Of a stretch of 36,394 nt of DNA, positions 30,771 to 36,394 are shown one piece after another. The number at the start of each line of letters is the position of its first letter. The stretch's first letter is position 1. This DNA is from a virus. The stretch is from positions 1 through 36,394 of the IMG/VR virus record IMGVR_UViG_3300038619_000040. The stretch is one strand, 5' to 3'. The translations under genes were made by a program, and so were the position numbers. The notes under the pieces are model-generated. The model was not told where the DNA came from and searched no databases. It saw nothing but the letters and a program-made list of their open reading frames with translations.

Positions 30771-32104
30771 GCGAACCTCGGTTGGTATTTATCCATCAAT
30801 TTCTCGACATCTGCATCACTAGGCCCGCCCTTCGAATCCACATATCTCTTAACGGCAATAGCAAGGTATCGCATAGCATCGGCCCCATGTGAAGCCCAAT
30901 CGTGAACGGGTCTATTCTTATACACTTTATGGTTGTCATCGAACTCCTTCCTATAGTTTTCAAGGCATTTTATGAGCTGCTTGCACTTAGTCGCATCCAT
31001 GTAAAGACGCGGGAAGATGCCACGTAAACCTTCGATACCTTCCTCAACTCGCATGTGTAAAGTTGGTAAGACTGTAAACTTGATTCCAAGTCCTCCTGCG
31101 ACTTCGAGGGTGGACATTCCAGAAGAAAAGTGCCTGTTTTGGATGTCATGCGGGCCATAATGATCTGCATAAAGGTACGGCTTGCGAAAAAGTACTTCTG
31201 CATAATGGGGCAAGCCTTCTCCCTGATTTTCGTAATAGTCGATGACATTGATTGTATTGCCCACAATTTGGAAAAAGATAATGGATGTGGAGTCTCCAAT
31301 TCCGATATCCCAGGCGGTATATACACGAGTTGTCTTTTGCCAGGCCACTGCGCCGATTCGTTCTCCATCTCTTGCCTCCTGCATGTATCTTGCGTAATAA
31401 GCGCCTTCAATCCCTAGAGTGAAGGAACAATAAAACTCTTGCTGTACAAAATCCTCTGACATGCCATCGCGCCGTTCGGCTTCGATATCGTCTGGAGATA
31501 TGGCCCCTGTATCTTCAACAGTAAGAAGCTGAGCAAACCAGTCAGGATTAGCAGAAGCCATATCAAAGAGTTCTTTTGCATGATTCGCACCTCGAGGAGT
31601 GAAGTTAAAGACTGCCCAGCCACCGTTTTCTCTCAAAATAGGGCGAATTAACTGCCAAGCGATAGGGTTTTGCAGGGAGTATTCACTAAACACACAACCA
31701 ATAGGGTTAGTCCCAACAATTGAATCAACGTTATTAGTACCGACAATTTGAATGATAGACCCATTAACCAACCTTATTTTCATCTCTGTTGCGTTCGGCT
31801 CACCTGAAATCAGCGGTTGAGGAATGTGATTCAGGAATTTCTTGCCCTCTTTATCCATCCCATCCCAAAGAATCTTGCGCCCTTGGGAGAATTCAGGGAA
31901 AAGATAGTAGTATGTACCCACCTTCTGACAGGCTTTTACTATCATGTAATTCCAGCATGTCTTTTCCTTGCCAGCACGACGATGCCATACAAGCACACCA
32001 CGCTTCTTTTTGGCCATCTCTAGCCAGAATTGCTCTTGATAGTCCCTGCACTTGTATTCGTGAGGGAGTTCAATGGTGACTTGCTTCATATCGTCTTTAT
32101 TCAA
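30767..32104 (-). CDS. Terminase large subunit
   Basis: 445 residues. ATPase: Walker A HRRAGKEKT (41-49), Walker B GCVFSE (about 136-141) with catalytic E141, coupling motif FNFTPRG (166-172). Nuclease: TAWDIGIGDSTSIIFF (264-279) with acidic residues D266 and D271, and a final DWASHGADAMRYLA near 402-415. The enzyme packages DNA through the portal and cuts it. It starts at TTG 32104 with AAGGAG 6 bases upstream. Unusually, its small-subunit partner is 3.5 kb upstream. Confidence 0.9.
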   Translation of the reverse strand: MNKDDMKQVTIELPHEYKCRDYQEQFWLEMAKKKRGVLVWHRRAGKEKTCWNYMIVKACQKVGTYYYLFPEFSQGRKILWDGMDKEGKKFLNHIPQPLISGEPNATEMKIRLVNGSIIQIVGTNNVDSIVGTNPIGCVFSEYSLQNPIAWQLIRPILRENGGWAVFNFTPRGANHAKELFDMASANPDWFAQLLTVEDTGAISPDDIEAERRDGMSEDFVQQEFYCSFTLGIEGAYYARYMQEARDGERIGAVAWQKTTRVYTAWDIGIGDSTSIIFFQIVGNTINVIDYYENQGEGLPHYAEVLFRKPYLYADHYGPHDIQNRHFSSGMSTLEVAGGLGIKFTVLPTLHMRVEEGIEGLRGIFPRLYMDATKCKQLIKCLENYRKEFDDNHKVYKNRPVHDWASHGADAMRYLAIAVKRYVDSKGGPSDADVEKLMDKYQPRFA

Positions 32105-32781
32105 GTGAACTCCTTACACTTTAGCTTCCAGACGACAGGTTTGCCGTTTCGGAAGCACACCAAAGGCTCCGAACGAGCAATAATCCCCTCCATCATCTGC
32201 GGATTCATAGAGCAATTAGAGAGAGGTTTTGATTTAACGTATTCGACGATCTCATTTTCCGTCATAATCCCAATTTCAGGAACGATATCAATCCCCAGTC
32301 TTTTAGAGATTTCACGCACAGAAAGGCGCATTAACCACCATCCATTCACCCAGATATCAAATAGAATAAAGCTCACATCTTTCCGATAATTTCCCCCGCA
32401 AGATTGAATCTTGGGGCCATATCCCTCGCCATAGAGAATCACCTCTTTAGCTTCGGGGAATTCTTTGTAAAACTTCTCAAGGGTAAAAGTGTCTTGCAAG
32501 TGTTTTAGAAGATGGGGAGGAATTTGAGCGTTATCAGTCCGTCCTTTAAACTCCAAAGAGCCGATAGAATCGGGATTTTCGCACTTATAGTGTATACGAA
32601 TATTCGTCCCGTCGATCTTTTCATCTACCCGCCATTTGATGATATTTCCAAACTCTGGCTCCGAATAGTCCCCAATAATGAAAGACTGCCTCCCAGCTTG
32701 ATAATCGGGAGAGTTCTTCTTATCTTGGTCGAAATACCATCCGTTACGCTTCCAGAGGCTATTTATCTTGAAGTATTCCAT
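32101..32781 (-). CDS. RNA ligase, Rnl2-like nucleotidyltransferase
   Basis: 226 residues with the ordered ligase motifs: motif I EKIDGT with nucleophile K55, motif III near ILYGEGYG (115-122), IIIa FILFDIWV (138-145), IV MMEGIIARS (196-204) and V VVWKLKCKEF (216-225). This matches the short T4 Rnl2/DRB0094-type RNA ligases, which seal nicks in RNA after adenylylation. No repair kinase/phosphatase partner is seen. The phage also has three tRNAs, two of which overlap, so tRNA repair or maturation is a reasonable guess. AGG precedes ATG 32781. The end overlaps the terminase start. Confidence 0.8.
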   Translation of the reverse strand: MEYFKINSLWKRNGWYFDQDKKNSPDYQAGRQSFIIGDYSEPEFGNIIKWRVDEKIDGTNIRIHYKCENPDSIGSLEFKGRTDNAQIPPHLLKHLQDTFTLEKFYKEFPEAKEVILYGEGYGPKIQSCGGNYRKDVSFILFDIWVNGWWLMRLSVREISKRLGIDIVPEIGIMTENEIVEYVKSKPLSNCSMNPQMMEGIIARSEPLVCFRNGKPVVWKLKCKEFT

Positions 32782-33022
32782 CTGTACCTATTCCTTTCTT
32801 TTTCCAATTAAGATAGCCATATATGTGAAAACCGATAGAAACCACGCAAAAACAGCCTTGGGAGTACAAGCCAACCTGAAAGTCTCGCACCATCCAATAA
32901 GTCGCGCAAACCGCCCAAATAATGAAGCATAGCCTTTTGCCTCGAACATTTAGCCATCGACCCCACTTACCCGAAAGGCTCATTACGGTATCAAATGATT
33001 CGGCAATCCAATTGATTTCCAC
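32759..33022 (-). CDS. Small membrane protein, PnuC-like fragment (87 aa)
   Basis: Two hydrophobic helices: GKRLCFIIWAVCATYWMV (about 28-45) and GCFCVVSIGFHIYGYLNW (about 56-73) followed by K-K-K. The final Y-G-Y-x-N-W-K-K resembles the end of PnuC-type nicotinamide riboside transporters, but at less than half their length it cannot be a full transporter. It starts at GTG 33022 with AAAGG 7 bases upstream, overlapping the preceding stop. Confidence 0.5.
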   Translation of the reverse strand: MEINWIAESFDTVMSLSGKWGRWLNVRGKRLCFIIWAVCATYWMVRDFQVGLYSQGCFCVVSIGFHIYGYLNWKKKGIGTDGILQDK

Positions 33023-33132
33023 TAAGTAGCCTTTCTGCCGTAAATACGCTTAAACCTTCGCCAAGCATTCTTGGATTGATCTTGGCGCGTTAGGAATCGC
33101 TTCCTGAGAGCTTTTACCTTGGTTTGTCTCAT
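33022..33132 (-). CDS. 36-residue basic peptide
   Basis: The frame reads MRQTKVKALRKRFLTRQDQS and ends R-R-F-K-R-I-Y-G-R-K-A-T, with about 14 K and R. ATG 33132 overlaps the previous stop (ATGA) and its TAG overlaps the next GTG, so translational coupling is likely on both sides. A nucleic-acid binding peptide is possible. No independent ribosome-binding site is visible. Confidence 0.45.
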   Translation of the reverse strand: MRQTKVKALRKRFLTRQDQSKNAWRRFKRIYGRKAT

Positions 33133-33338
33133 GAGATGGAGATCTGAGCCTTTGTGACTTCTATCATTTGAGGGAACGTATATATAGAACGTTGCCAACC
33201 ATCTGAGCCATCTCTATTGAAATAGCTATAGACTTCAGATAAATCGGCAGTATAGTCAGTGTTAACAGTTCCTTTTTTTATTCCTGAAGTCCAAATATCA
33301 TCTTTTAAATAAATTCCAACTTTCATATAAACTTGCAC
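33129..33338 (-). CDS. Hypothetical protein (69 aa)
   Basis: Starts at GTG 33338 behind AAGGAG 5 bases upstream. A beta-rich small protein with VGIYLKDDIWTSGIKKGTV and then V-Y-S-Y-F-N-R-D-G-S-D-G-W-Q-R. No family recognised. Confidence 0.5.
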   Translation of the reverse strand: MQVYMKVGIYLKDDIWTSGIKKGTVNTDYTADLSEVYSYFNRDGSDGWQRSIYTFPQMIEVTKAQISIS

Positions 33339-33480
33339 AAAAACTCCTTGTTAATTTGTGGCCAATTTTTTTTTGTGCAGCAGAGTAATCGGCCAGTCCC
33401 TCTCTATAGCGGGGCGGTTGGTCTTGACCCAACATAACGCTCCGTTGATCAAATGGAACGCGCCTACACAGTTCAGCCAC
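33298..33480 (-). CDS. Doubtful 60-residue gene
   Basis: An open frame from GTG 33480 reading MAELCRRVPFDQRSVMLGQD. The ribosome-binding site is weak (GGGA, 3 bases from the GTG) and the end overlaps the next gene by 41 bases. Arginine-rich, no known domain. The stretch also contains a 7-bp inverted repeat at its outer parts (33407-33413 with 33485-33491). It may be non-coding. Confidence 0.3.
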   Translation of the reverse strand: MAELCRRVPFDQRSVMLGQDQPPRYREGLADYSAAQKKIGHKLTRSFCASLYESWNLFKR

Positions 33481-33498
33481 GGTTCCCGCTATGCAAAA

Positions 33499-33570
33499 CT
33501 ACGCATTATATTTCAAGCCTAGCCATACGATAATCACGCAGGTTAGGCACACAACAGTGCAGATCTCCAT
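33499..33570 (-). CDS. 23-residue membrane peptide
   Basis: The frame reads MEICTVVCLTCVIIVWLGLK, a single membrane helix. ATG 33570 shares a base with the preceding stop (TGATG). AAGGA is 13 bases upstream, too far for strong initiation, so it would depend on coupling. Similar tiny membrane peptides follow GroES, which raises the odds that it is real. Confidence 0.35.
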   Translation of the reverse strand: MEICTVVCLTCVIIVWLGLKYNA

Positions 33571-33737
33571 CAATCGTCTAATCCTTCATTCTCACGGCGC
33601 ATACGGTGTTCTGATTCTTTCTGGCTAATACGGTTTGAGGATTCACCCATTCGGAAGCAGCCGATATGCTTAAATCCCCAAGCAATCATTAAGAAACTGA
33701 AAGAAATAGTTAAAGATAAGTTAATAAATGTTTCCAT
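33570..33737 (-). CDS. 55-residue membrane-anchored protein
   Basis: The start ATG 33737 is chosen for AGGGA 5 bases upstream. The longer open frame to 33776 lacks a site. METFINLSLTISFSFLMIAW forms a membrane helix, followed by a charged tail (SQKESEHRMRRENEGLDD). Coupled to the 27-residue gene upstream. Function unknown. Confidence 0.5.
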   Translation of the reverse strand: METFINLSLTISFSFLMIAWGFKHIGCFRMGESSNRISQKESEHRMRRENEGLDD

Positions 33738-33738
33738 T

Positions 33739-33822
33739 TTAATCCCTACATGAAGTAATAAACATTCCCAATCCAACTGAAACCATCAAAAAACAAGCAC
33801 AAATTGTCACGGCTAAATCCAT
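33739..33822 (-). CDS. 27-residue membrane peptide
   Basis: The frame reads MDLAVTICACFLMVSVGLGM and ends FITSCRD, a single membrane helix. The start shares a base with the GroES stop (TAATG) with GGTGG upstream, and its end overlaps the ribosome-binding site of the 55-residue gene. Very short, so uncertain. Confidence 0.4.
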   Translation of the reverse strand: MDLAVTICACFLMVSVGLGMFITSCRD

Positions 33823-34112
33823 TAGTTCACCACCGCTACTACATCGTCATGCGTAACAATGAGATGGTCATCGCCTAACTCAATCCCTGCATAGTTCACC
33901 AGCATGATGGTATCGCCTACTTTGTATCCCCAAGGCAACCACCAGCCGTTAACCTGCATACAGCCATTACCTAACGCAACGATAGTCGCTTTATTGCGCT
34001 TGGCTTTGTGTTGTTCGGGTAATATGATCCCGCCATCTGTCACCGTTTCAGGCTCAATGAGCTTAACTAAGATACGATTGCCGATCGGGCGGATATTTGA
34101 TACATCTGACAT
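33822..34112 (-). CDS. groES: GroES-like co-chaperonin (Cpn10)
   Basis: 96 residues, the normal size of GroES. The Cpn10 fold landmarks are present: IRPIGNRILVKLIEPE (7-22), mobile-loop end DGGIILPE (26-33), ATIVALGNG (42-50), the K-V-G-D-T-I-M-L segment (64-71), Y-A-G-I-E-L and the final DDVVAVV. The mobile loop binds GroEL. Phage co-chaperonins such as T4 gp31 replace GroES so that the host GroEL chamber can fold the capsid protein. It lies in the packaging region. GAGG precedes ATG 34112. Confidence 0.85.
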   Translation of the reverse strand: MSDVSNIRPIGNRILVKLIEPETVTDGGIILPEQHKAKRNKATIVALGNGCMQVNGWWLPWGYKVGDTIMLVNYAGIELGDDHLIVTHDDVVAVVN

Positions 34113-34417
34113 TATTTACCTCTCTTTTTAGGTGTTTTCTTGCTTTTAATGGCTGGAAGCTTGCCTAACTTCTTTACCTCTTTCTTGAGGGCTTTACGCG
34201 CCTTTAGGCTCACTTTCGCCTTCAGCTCTTTCTTGATCTCTCTTAACTTGTTTTCCACTAGAATCAGCTCCCTTTTAGGTTTATCTCGCTCAATCAGATA
34301 CTCTAAGATTGTTTCGACGGCACACTCCATGAGATGAGGCGGGTAGGGTGTGTCTACGGACTGGTAGAGCTGTAAATCGGCTAAGGCGAATGCTAGGCAG
34401 GTATAATCGGTTTTCAC
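34112..34417 (-). CDS. Hypothetical protein with basic tail (101 aa)
   Basis: The N-terminal part (CLAFALADLQLYQSVDTPYP, then ECAVETILEYLIERD) is helical. Residues about 55-101 are lysine-rich and repetitive (KELKAKVSLKARKALKKEVK), like a nucleic-acid-binding tail. No family recognised. The start overlaps the preceding gene by 4 bases. Confidence 0.5.
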   Translation of the reverse strand: MKTDYTCLAFALADLQLYQSVDTPYPPHLMECAVETILEYLIERDKPKRELILVENKLREIKKELKAKVSLKARKALKKEVKKLGKLPAIKSKKTPKKRGK

Positions 34418-34626
34418 TTTTGCACCCCGTATCTCTTCTCTACATTCTCAACAACGGGATAACGCCAATGTGAAACAGATTCATACCCTGAAAATGTTAA
34501 GCCATTATACTTGCGTAATTCTGTATACGGAGTTAGCCTTCCCCACATTCTATCGGTAGACTCGTCCTTAGTTTCATAAACACCATCGCAAGGCGGAAGT
34601 ACCTTTTCGCAGTCATACCAGGTCAT
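34414..34626 (-). CDS. DUF551-like protein, copy 1 (70 aa)
   Basis: The family pattern W-x-x-x-E-x-x-L-P-P...G-V-Y-E-T near the start and S-V-S-H-W-R-Y-P-V-V near the end matches the small DUF551 proteins common in phages, whose function is unknown. GAGG precedes ATG 34626. Two more members lie upstream at 35151 and 35402. Confidence 0.55.
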   Translation of the reverse strand: MTWYDCEKVLPPCDGVYETKDESTDRMWGRLTPYTELRKYNGLTFSGYESVSHWRYPVVENVEKRYGVQK

Positions 34627-34934
34627 TTTCTTGCCTCCAATTTAGCTAAACGGGTTTGGGTTTTCATCAATTCCCAGATAACGATGCGGAAAGCTGCGGG
34701 GAAGTCTCGAATAAGGGAATCTTTACGAATCATACTTATGGCTTTTCTAAGCATCGGATGAGATTGTTTCCCTTTAGCAATCCAACTAACTTCCGCGACA
34801 ATATTTTTCAGTGAGCGTTTTTTTCCTTTCCAAGGGTTTTCATGGTCTGCCTTAGTGCATAATGAGGGATATCTCACAAAACGAATGGTAGTATTATTAA
34901 GCTTCTTCTTTGACTTCTTCGCCATATTCCTCAT
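34623..34934 (-). CDS. Hypothetical basic protein (103 aa)
   Basis: The first part (MAKKSKKKLNNTTIRFVRYP) is basic and is followed by a helical domain with KNIVAEVSWIAKGKQSHPML. The start may be ATG 34934 or the third-codon-later ATG 34925, which is closer to GAGG. It overlaps the next gene upstream by 38 bases. No family recognised. Confidence 0.5.
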   Translation of the reverse strand: MRNMAKKSKKKLNNTTIRFVRYPSLCTKADHENPWKGKKRSLKNIVAEVSWIAKGKQSHPMLRKAISMIRKDSLIRDFPAAFRIVIWELMKTQTRLAKLEARK

Positions 34935-35154
34935 AACCGTTAATCATATTCTGAAACAAATTCTTAACCTCAACCTTTGAGTACCCCAACACTTCGAACG
35001 ATGAGTTTATAGTAAACAGGAAGGCAGTAAGCGCACAGCGGAATGAGATCCCTTTTTCATCTAGTTGACGCATAAGCATCATAATATCAAGCACGGCGAG
35101 GGATATGGCCTTTGACTCTTCTTCGGTGAATGGAGGGTTATTGCCGTCAATCAT
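34897..35154 (-). CDS. Hypothetical helical protein (85 aa)
   Basis: All-helical and acidic, with SLAVLDIMMLMRQLDEKGIS and a C-terminal E-E-Y-G-E-E-V. GAGG precedes ATG 35154. The start overlaps the stop of the preceding DUF551-like gene. No family recognised. Confidence 0.5.
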   Translation of the reverse strand: MIDGNNPPFTEEESKAISLAVLDIMMLMRQLDEKGISFRCALTAFLFTINSSFEVLGYSKVEVKNLFQNMINGYEEYGEEVKEEA

Positions 35155-35405
35155 TTAGGAGCCTCTGGACATTCCATCCAATAAGTTGCGTCTAAATCCT
35201 GCGAGCAACACCCACATCCTGTAGCGTTTTCCCTCCAATAAGTTTCCATCGCCCTAGGAGATCCATTGGCGTATTGACCCGCTGGTCTACGATGAAAGCT
35301 TCCAACGTATCGCGTACCATCACACTCGCAAAATAAGACGTCTGCGGAGTAATTGACACCGGGCAAGATGTCTGGCAATCGCTCTTTTACACTTATCCAA
35401 GTCAT
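35151..35405 (-). CDS. DUF551-like protein, copy 2 (84 aa)
   Basis: The start ATG 35405 is chosen because it overlaps the previous stop (ATGA). The product then begins MTWISVKERLPD, the classic DUF551 start. It continues with V-L-F-C-E-C-D-G-T-R-Y-V-G-S-F and the ending GCGCCSQDLDATYWMECPEA. The cysteine-rich end may bind metal. Function of the family unknown. Confidence 0.6.
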   Translation of the reverse strand: MTWISVKERLPDILPGVNYSADVLFCECDGTRYVGSFHRRPAGQYANGSPRAMETYWRENATGCGCCSQDLDATYWMECPEAPK

Positions 35406-35653
35406 TCCGGAATTTCCGGTAGACTTTCCCAATACGGCACAAAGGCCGGATCAAGAAAATAGTATTTCGAGCCGTACCATACCTTAATAATCCCTACGCC
35501 TCCAAGCTCACACAATACGCCTAGCGTCCAAGTCTTAATCAATCCACATCCACTTACGGTAGTATTTTCAGAAGGGATAAGCGCAAACACAAGCTTAGGC
35601 ACGTTAAGGTCAGGCAATCGTTCACTTGTCTTAACCATCTCAATCGCTCTCAT
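35402..35653 (-). CDS. DUF551-like protein, copy 3 (83 aa)
   Basis: It has VKTSERLPDLNVPKLVFALI near the start and F-V-P-Y-W-E-S-L-P-E-I-P-E at the end, the same bracket pattern as its two neighbours but more diverged. The start overlaps the small terminase stop (ATGA). Confidence 0.5.
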   Translation of the reverse strand: MRAIEMVKTSERLPDLNVPKLVFALIPSENTTVSGCGLIKTWTLGVLCELGGVGIIKVWYGSKYYFLDPAFVPYWESLPEIPE

Positions 35654-36063
35654 TTTGGAACCTCATGCACCACCACCGTGTAATTCATCTGGCTCACCTC
35701 ATCGGGCTGCTTATCCCTGTAGCCTAAATGCTGCTTGCTAAGCCATATCAACATCGCTGTATTTCCCTTCAAGGCTACCTCAAACATCTTACGCTTAAGG
35801 CTCATCTTGCCTTCGTCGAAACCTTTTAGCAAGACGGGGGATATCCGCGGGGCGTCTAAAAGATCGACATCACATCCGATAATCGAGGCTATTTCTCTCT
35901 TAGTACAATGGATATGTGCGAGCTTGCCTATCAATTCGATATCCACCTCTTTATGAGGTCTACCGCCTTTATTCTTTGGAGCTGCTACTTCCTTTGTTTC
36001 GGGGCAATTTCCTTCCACACTCACCGCAAGTTTCGGGCTGCTCGTCTTCGTTTTCTTGCTCAT
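35650..36063 (-). CDS. Terminase small subunit-like protein
   Basis: 137 residues. After a disordered N-terminus, GRPHKEVDIELIGKLAHI and TKREIASIIGCDVDLL form a helix-turn-helix (about 34-70). The end KMFEVALKGNTAMLIWLSKQ, then HLGYRDKQ is the widely seen phage small-terminase pattern. It recognises the packaging site and hands DNA to the large subunit. AGGGG lies 6 bases before ATG 36063. The gene overlaps the ParB-like gene by 95 bases in another frame. Confidence 0.75.
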   Translation of the reverse strand: MSKKTKTSSPKLAVSVEGNCPETKEVAAPKNKGGRPHKEVDIELIGKLAHIHCTKREIASIIGCDVDLLDAPRISPVLLKGFDEGKMSLKRKMFEVALKGNTAMLIWLSKQHLGYRDKQPDEVSQMNYTVVVHEVPK

Positions 36064-36394
36064 AAAATACCCCTAATTCTGACGGGTCAAAACCCCAATT
36101 AACCAGATCAACAACATCGAATGCGTTAGCCAAGATATCAAAGTCAAAGTCACCAGCATTTTTATTGAGTCTGATATTAAGCTCGCGTATCTCTCGTTCA
36201 TCTAGCTCCTTATCGCACACATAGCAATCGACCTCTTTTATTTCAAGCCTTTGAAGAATTTTCTTTCTGGCGTGACCGCCTATAATGATTCCATCGTGAG
36301 TGACAACGGGTTTATCTATGAGGCCAAACTTTCTAATGCTCTCTTCTAGCTGGCTTGCTTGTTGTCTTGATAGCTTTCTTGGATTTTTGCTGTA
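35969..36394 (-). CDS. ParB/sulfiredoxin-fold nuclease-like protein, N-terminus cut off
   Basis: 141 residues are visible, open to the window edge. They start Y-S-K-N-P-R-K-L and continue ESIRKFGLIDKPVVTHDGII and G-G-H-A-R-K-K-I-L-Q-R-L, the ParB/Srx box, then C-D-K-E-L-D and L-N-I-R-L-N-K-N-A-G-D-F-D-F-D-I-L. In phages such domains are often joined to a DNA methylase and lie just before the small terminase. Here the protein ends with a CGECG knuckle instead. It probably binds or nicks DNA. The start codon is outside the window. Confidence 0.75.
   Translation of the reverse strand, partial: YSKNPRKLSRQQASQLEESIRKFGLIDKPVVTHDGIIIGGHARKKILQRLEIKEVDCYVCDKELDEREIRELNIRLNKNAGDFDFDILANAFDVVDLVNWGFDPSELGVFYEQENEDEQPETCGECGRKLPRNKGSSSSKE

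Noticed and set aside
33407-33491. tRNA-like arrangement: 7-bp acceptor-like stem TAGCGGG/CCCGCTA and a T-arm-like GTTGG/CCAAC hairpin
   Set aside because: No D arm, no proper anticodon loop, and three extra bases between the T-arm and acceptor strand. Perhaps a degenerate tRNA, but not supportable.
1-36394. Direct terminal repeat proving a complete circular genome
   Set aside because: Comparing the first and last few dozen bases by eye shows no shared sequence.

Overview
The window reads as a large, apparently near-complete piece of a short-tailed (podovirus-type) phage or prophage genome. The structural module runs right to left on the minus strand: ParB-like protein, small terminase, about fifteen small accessory genes, large terminase, P22-type portal, scaffold, N4-gp56-type major capsid, head-tail adaptor and tail accessory proteins, three ejection-type proteins, and tail fibres. 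No tail tube, sheath or tape-measure gene is visible. The host is probably Gram-negative, because a late gene (24912-25772) encodes a signal-peptide protein that looks like an outer-membrane beta barrel of the inverse-autotransporter type. Such proteins are frequent in environmental Chlamydiae, so an amoeba-associated chlamydial host is possible, but this is an inference.

Layout. 1-1952 (minus): a RusA-like resolvase cut by the left edge, four small membrane or helical proteins, a double helix-turn-helix protein and a YdaS/Cro-like repressor. 1953-2034: a compact genetic switch with two back-to-back promoters sharing their -10 region and a palindromic operator. 2035-4450 (plus): recombination genes (PD-(D/E)XK exonuclease, an ERF-associated coiled-coil protein, ERF annealase). 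4412-5349 (minus): two unknown proteins. 5350-5587: a strongly structured leader with riboswitch-like logic. 5588-7051 (plus): an O-like replication initiator with three 22-bp iterons inside its gene, then two small proteins. 7048-27863 (minus): the virion operon. 27864-28554: a plus-strand island with two 59-residue genes, overlapping tRNA-Phe and tRNA-Met genes and a terminator. 28571-28938 (minus): a hairpin-rich non-coding stretch and tRNA-Thr. 28934-36394 (minus): overlapping microgenes, the large terminase, an RNA ligase, a GroES homologue, three DUF551-like proteins, the small terminase and a ParB-like protein cut by the right edge.

How it works together. The Cro-like protein probably governs the divergent switch. 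The exonuclease and ERF pair would perform single-strand-annealing recombination, and RusA would resolve junctions. The O-like protein would bind its internal iterons to start replication. The late operon builds a P22-like particle, with the phage GroES probably assisting capsid folding. tRNAs plus RNA ligase suggest translation support or RNA repair during infection. No integrase, endolysin, DNA polymerase or helicase is recognisable, and the two edge genes are truncated, so some of the genome is missing.

The most interesting unexplained items are three structured non-coding elements (5451-5588, 21170-21365, 28571-28866) and the two tRNA genes that share six bases.
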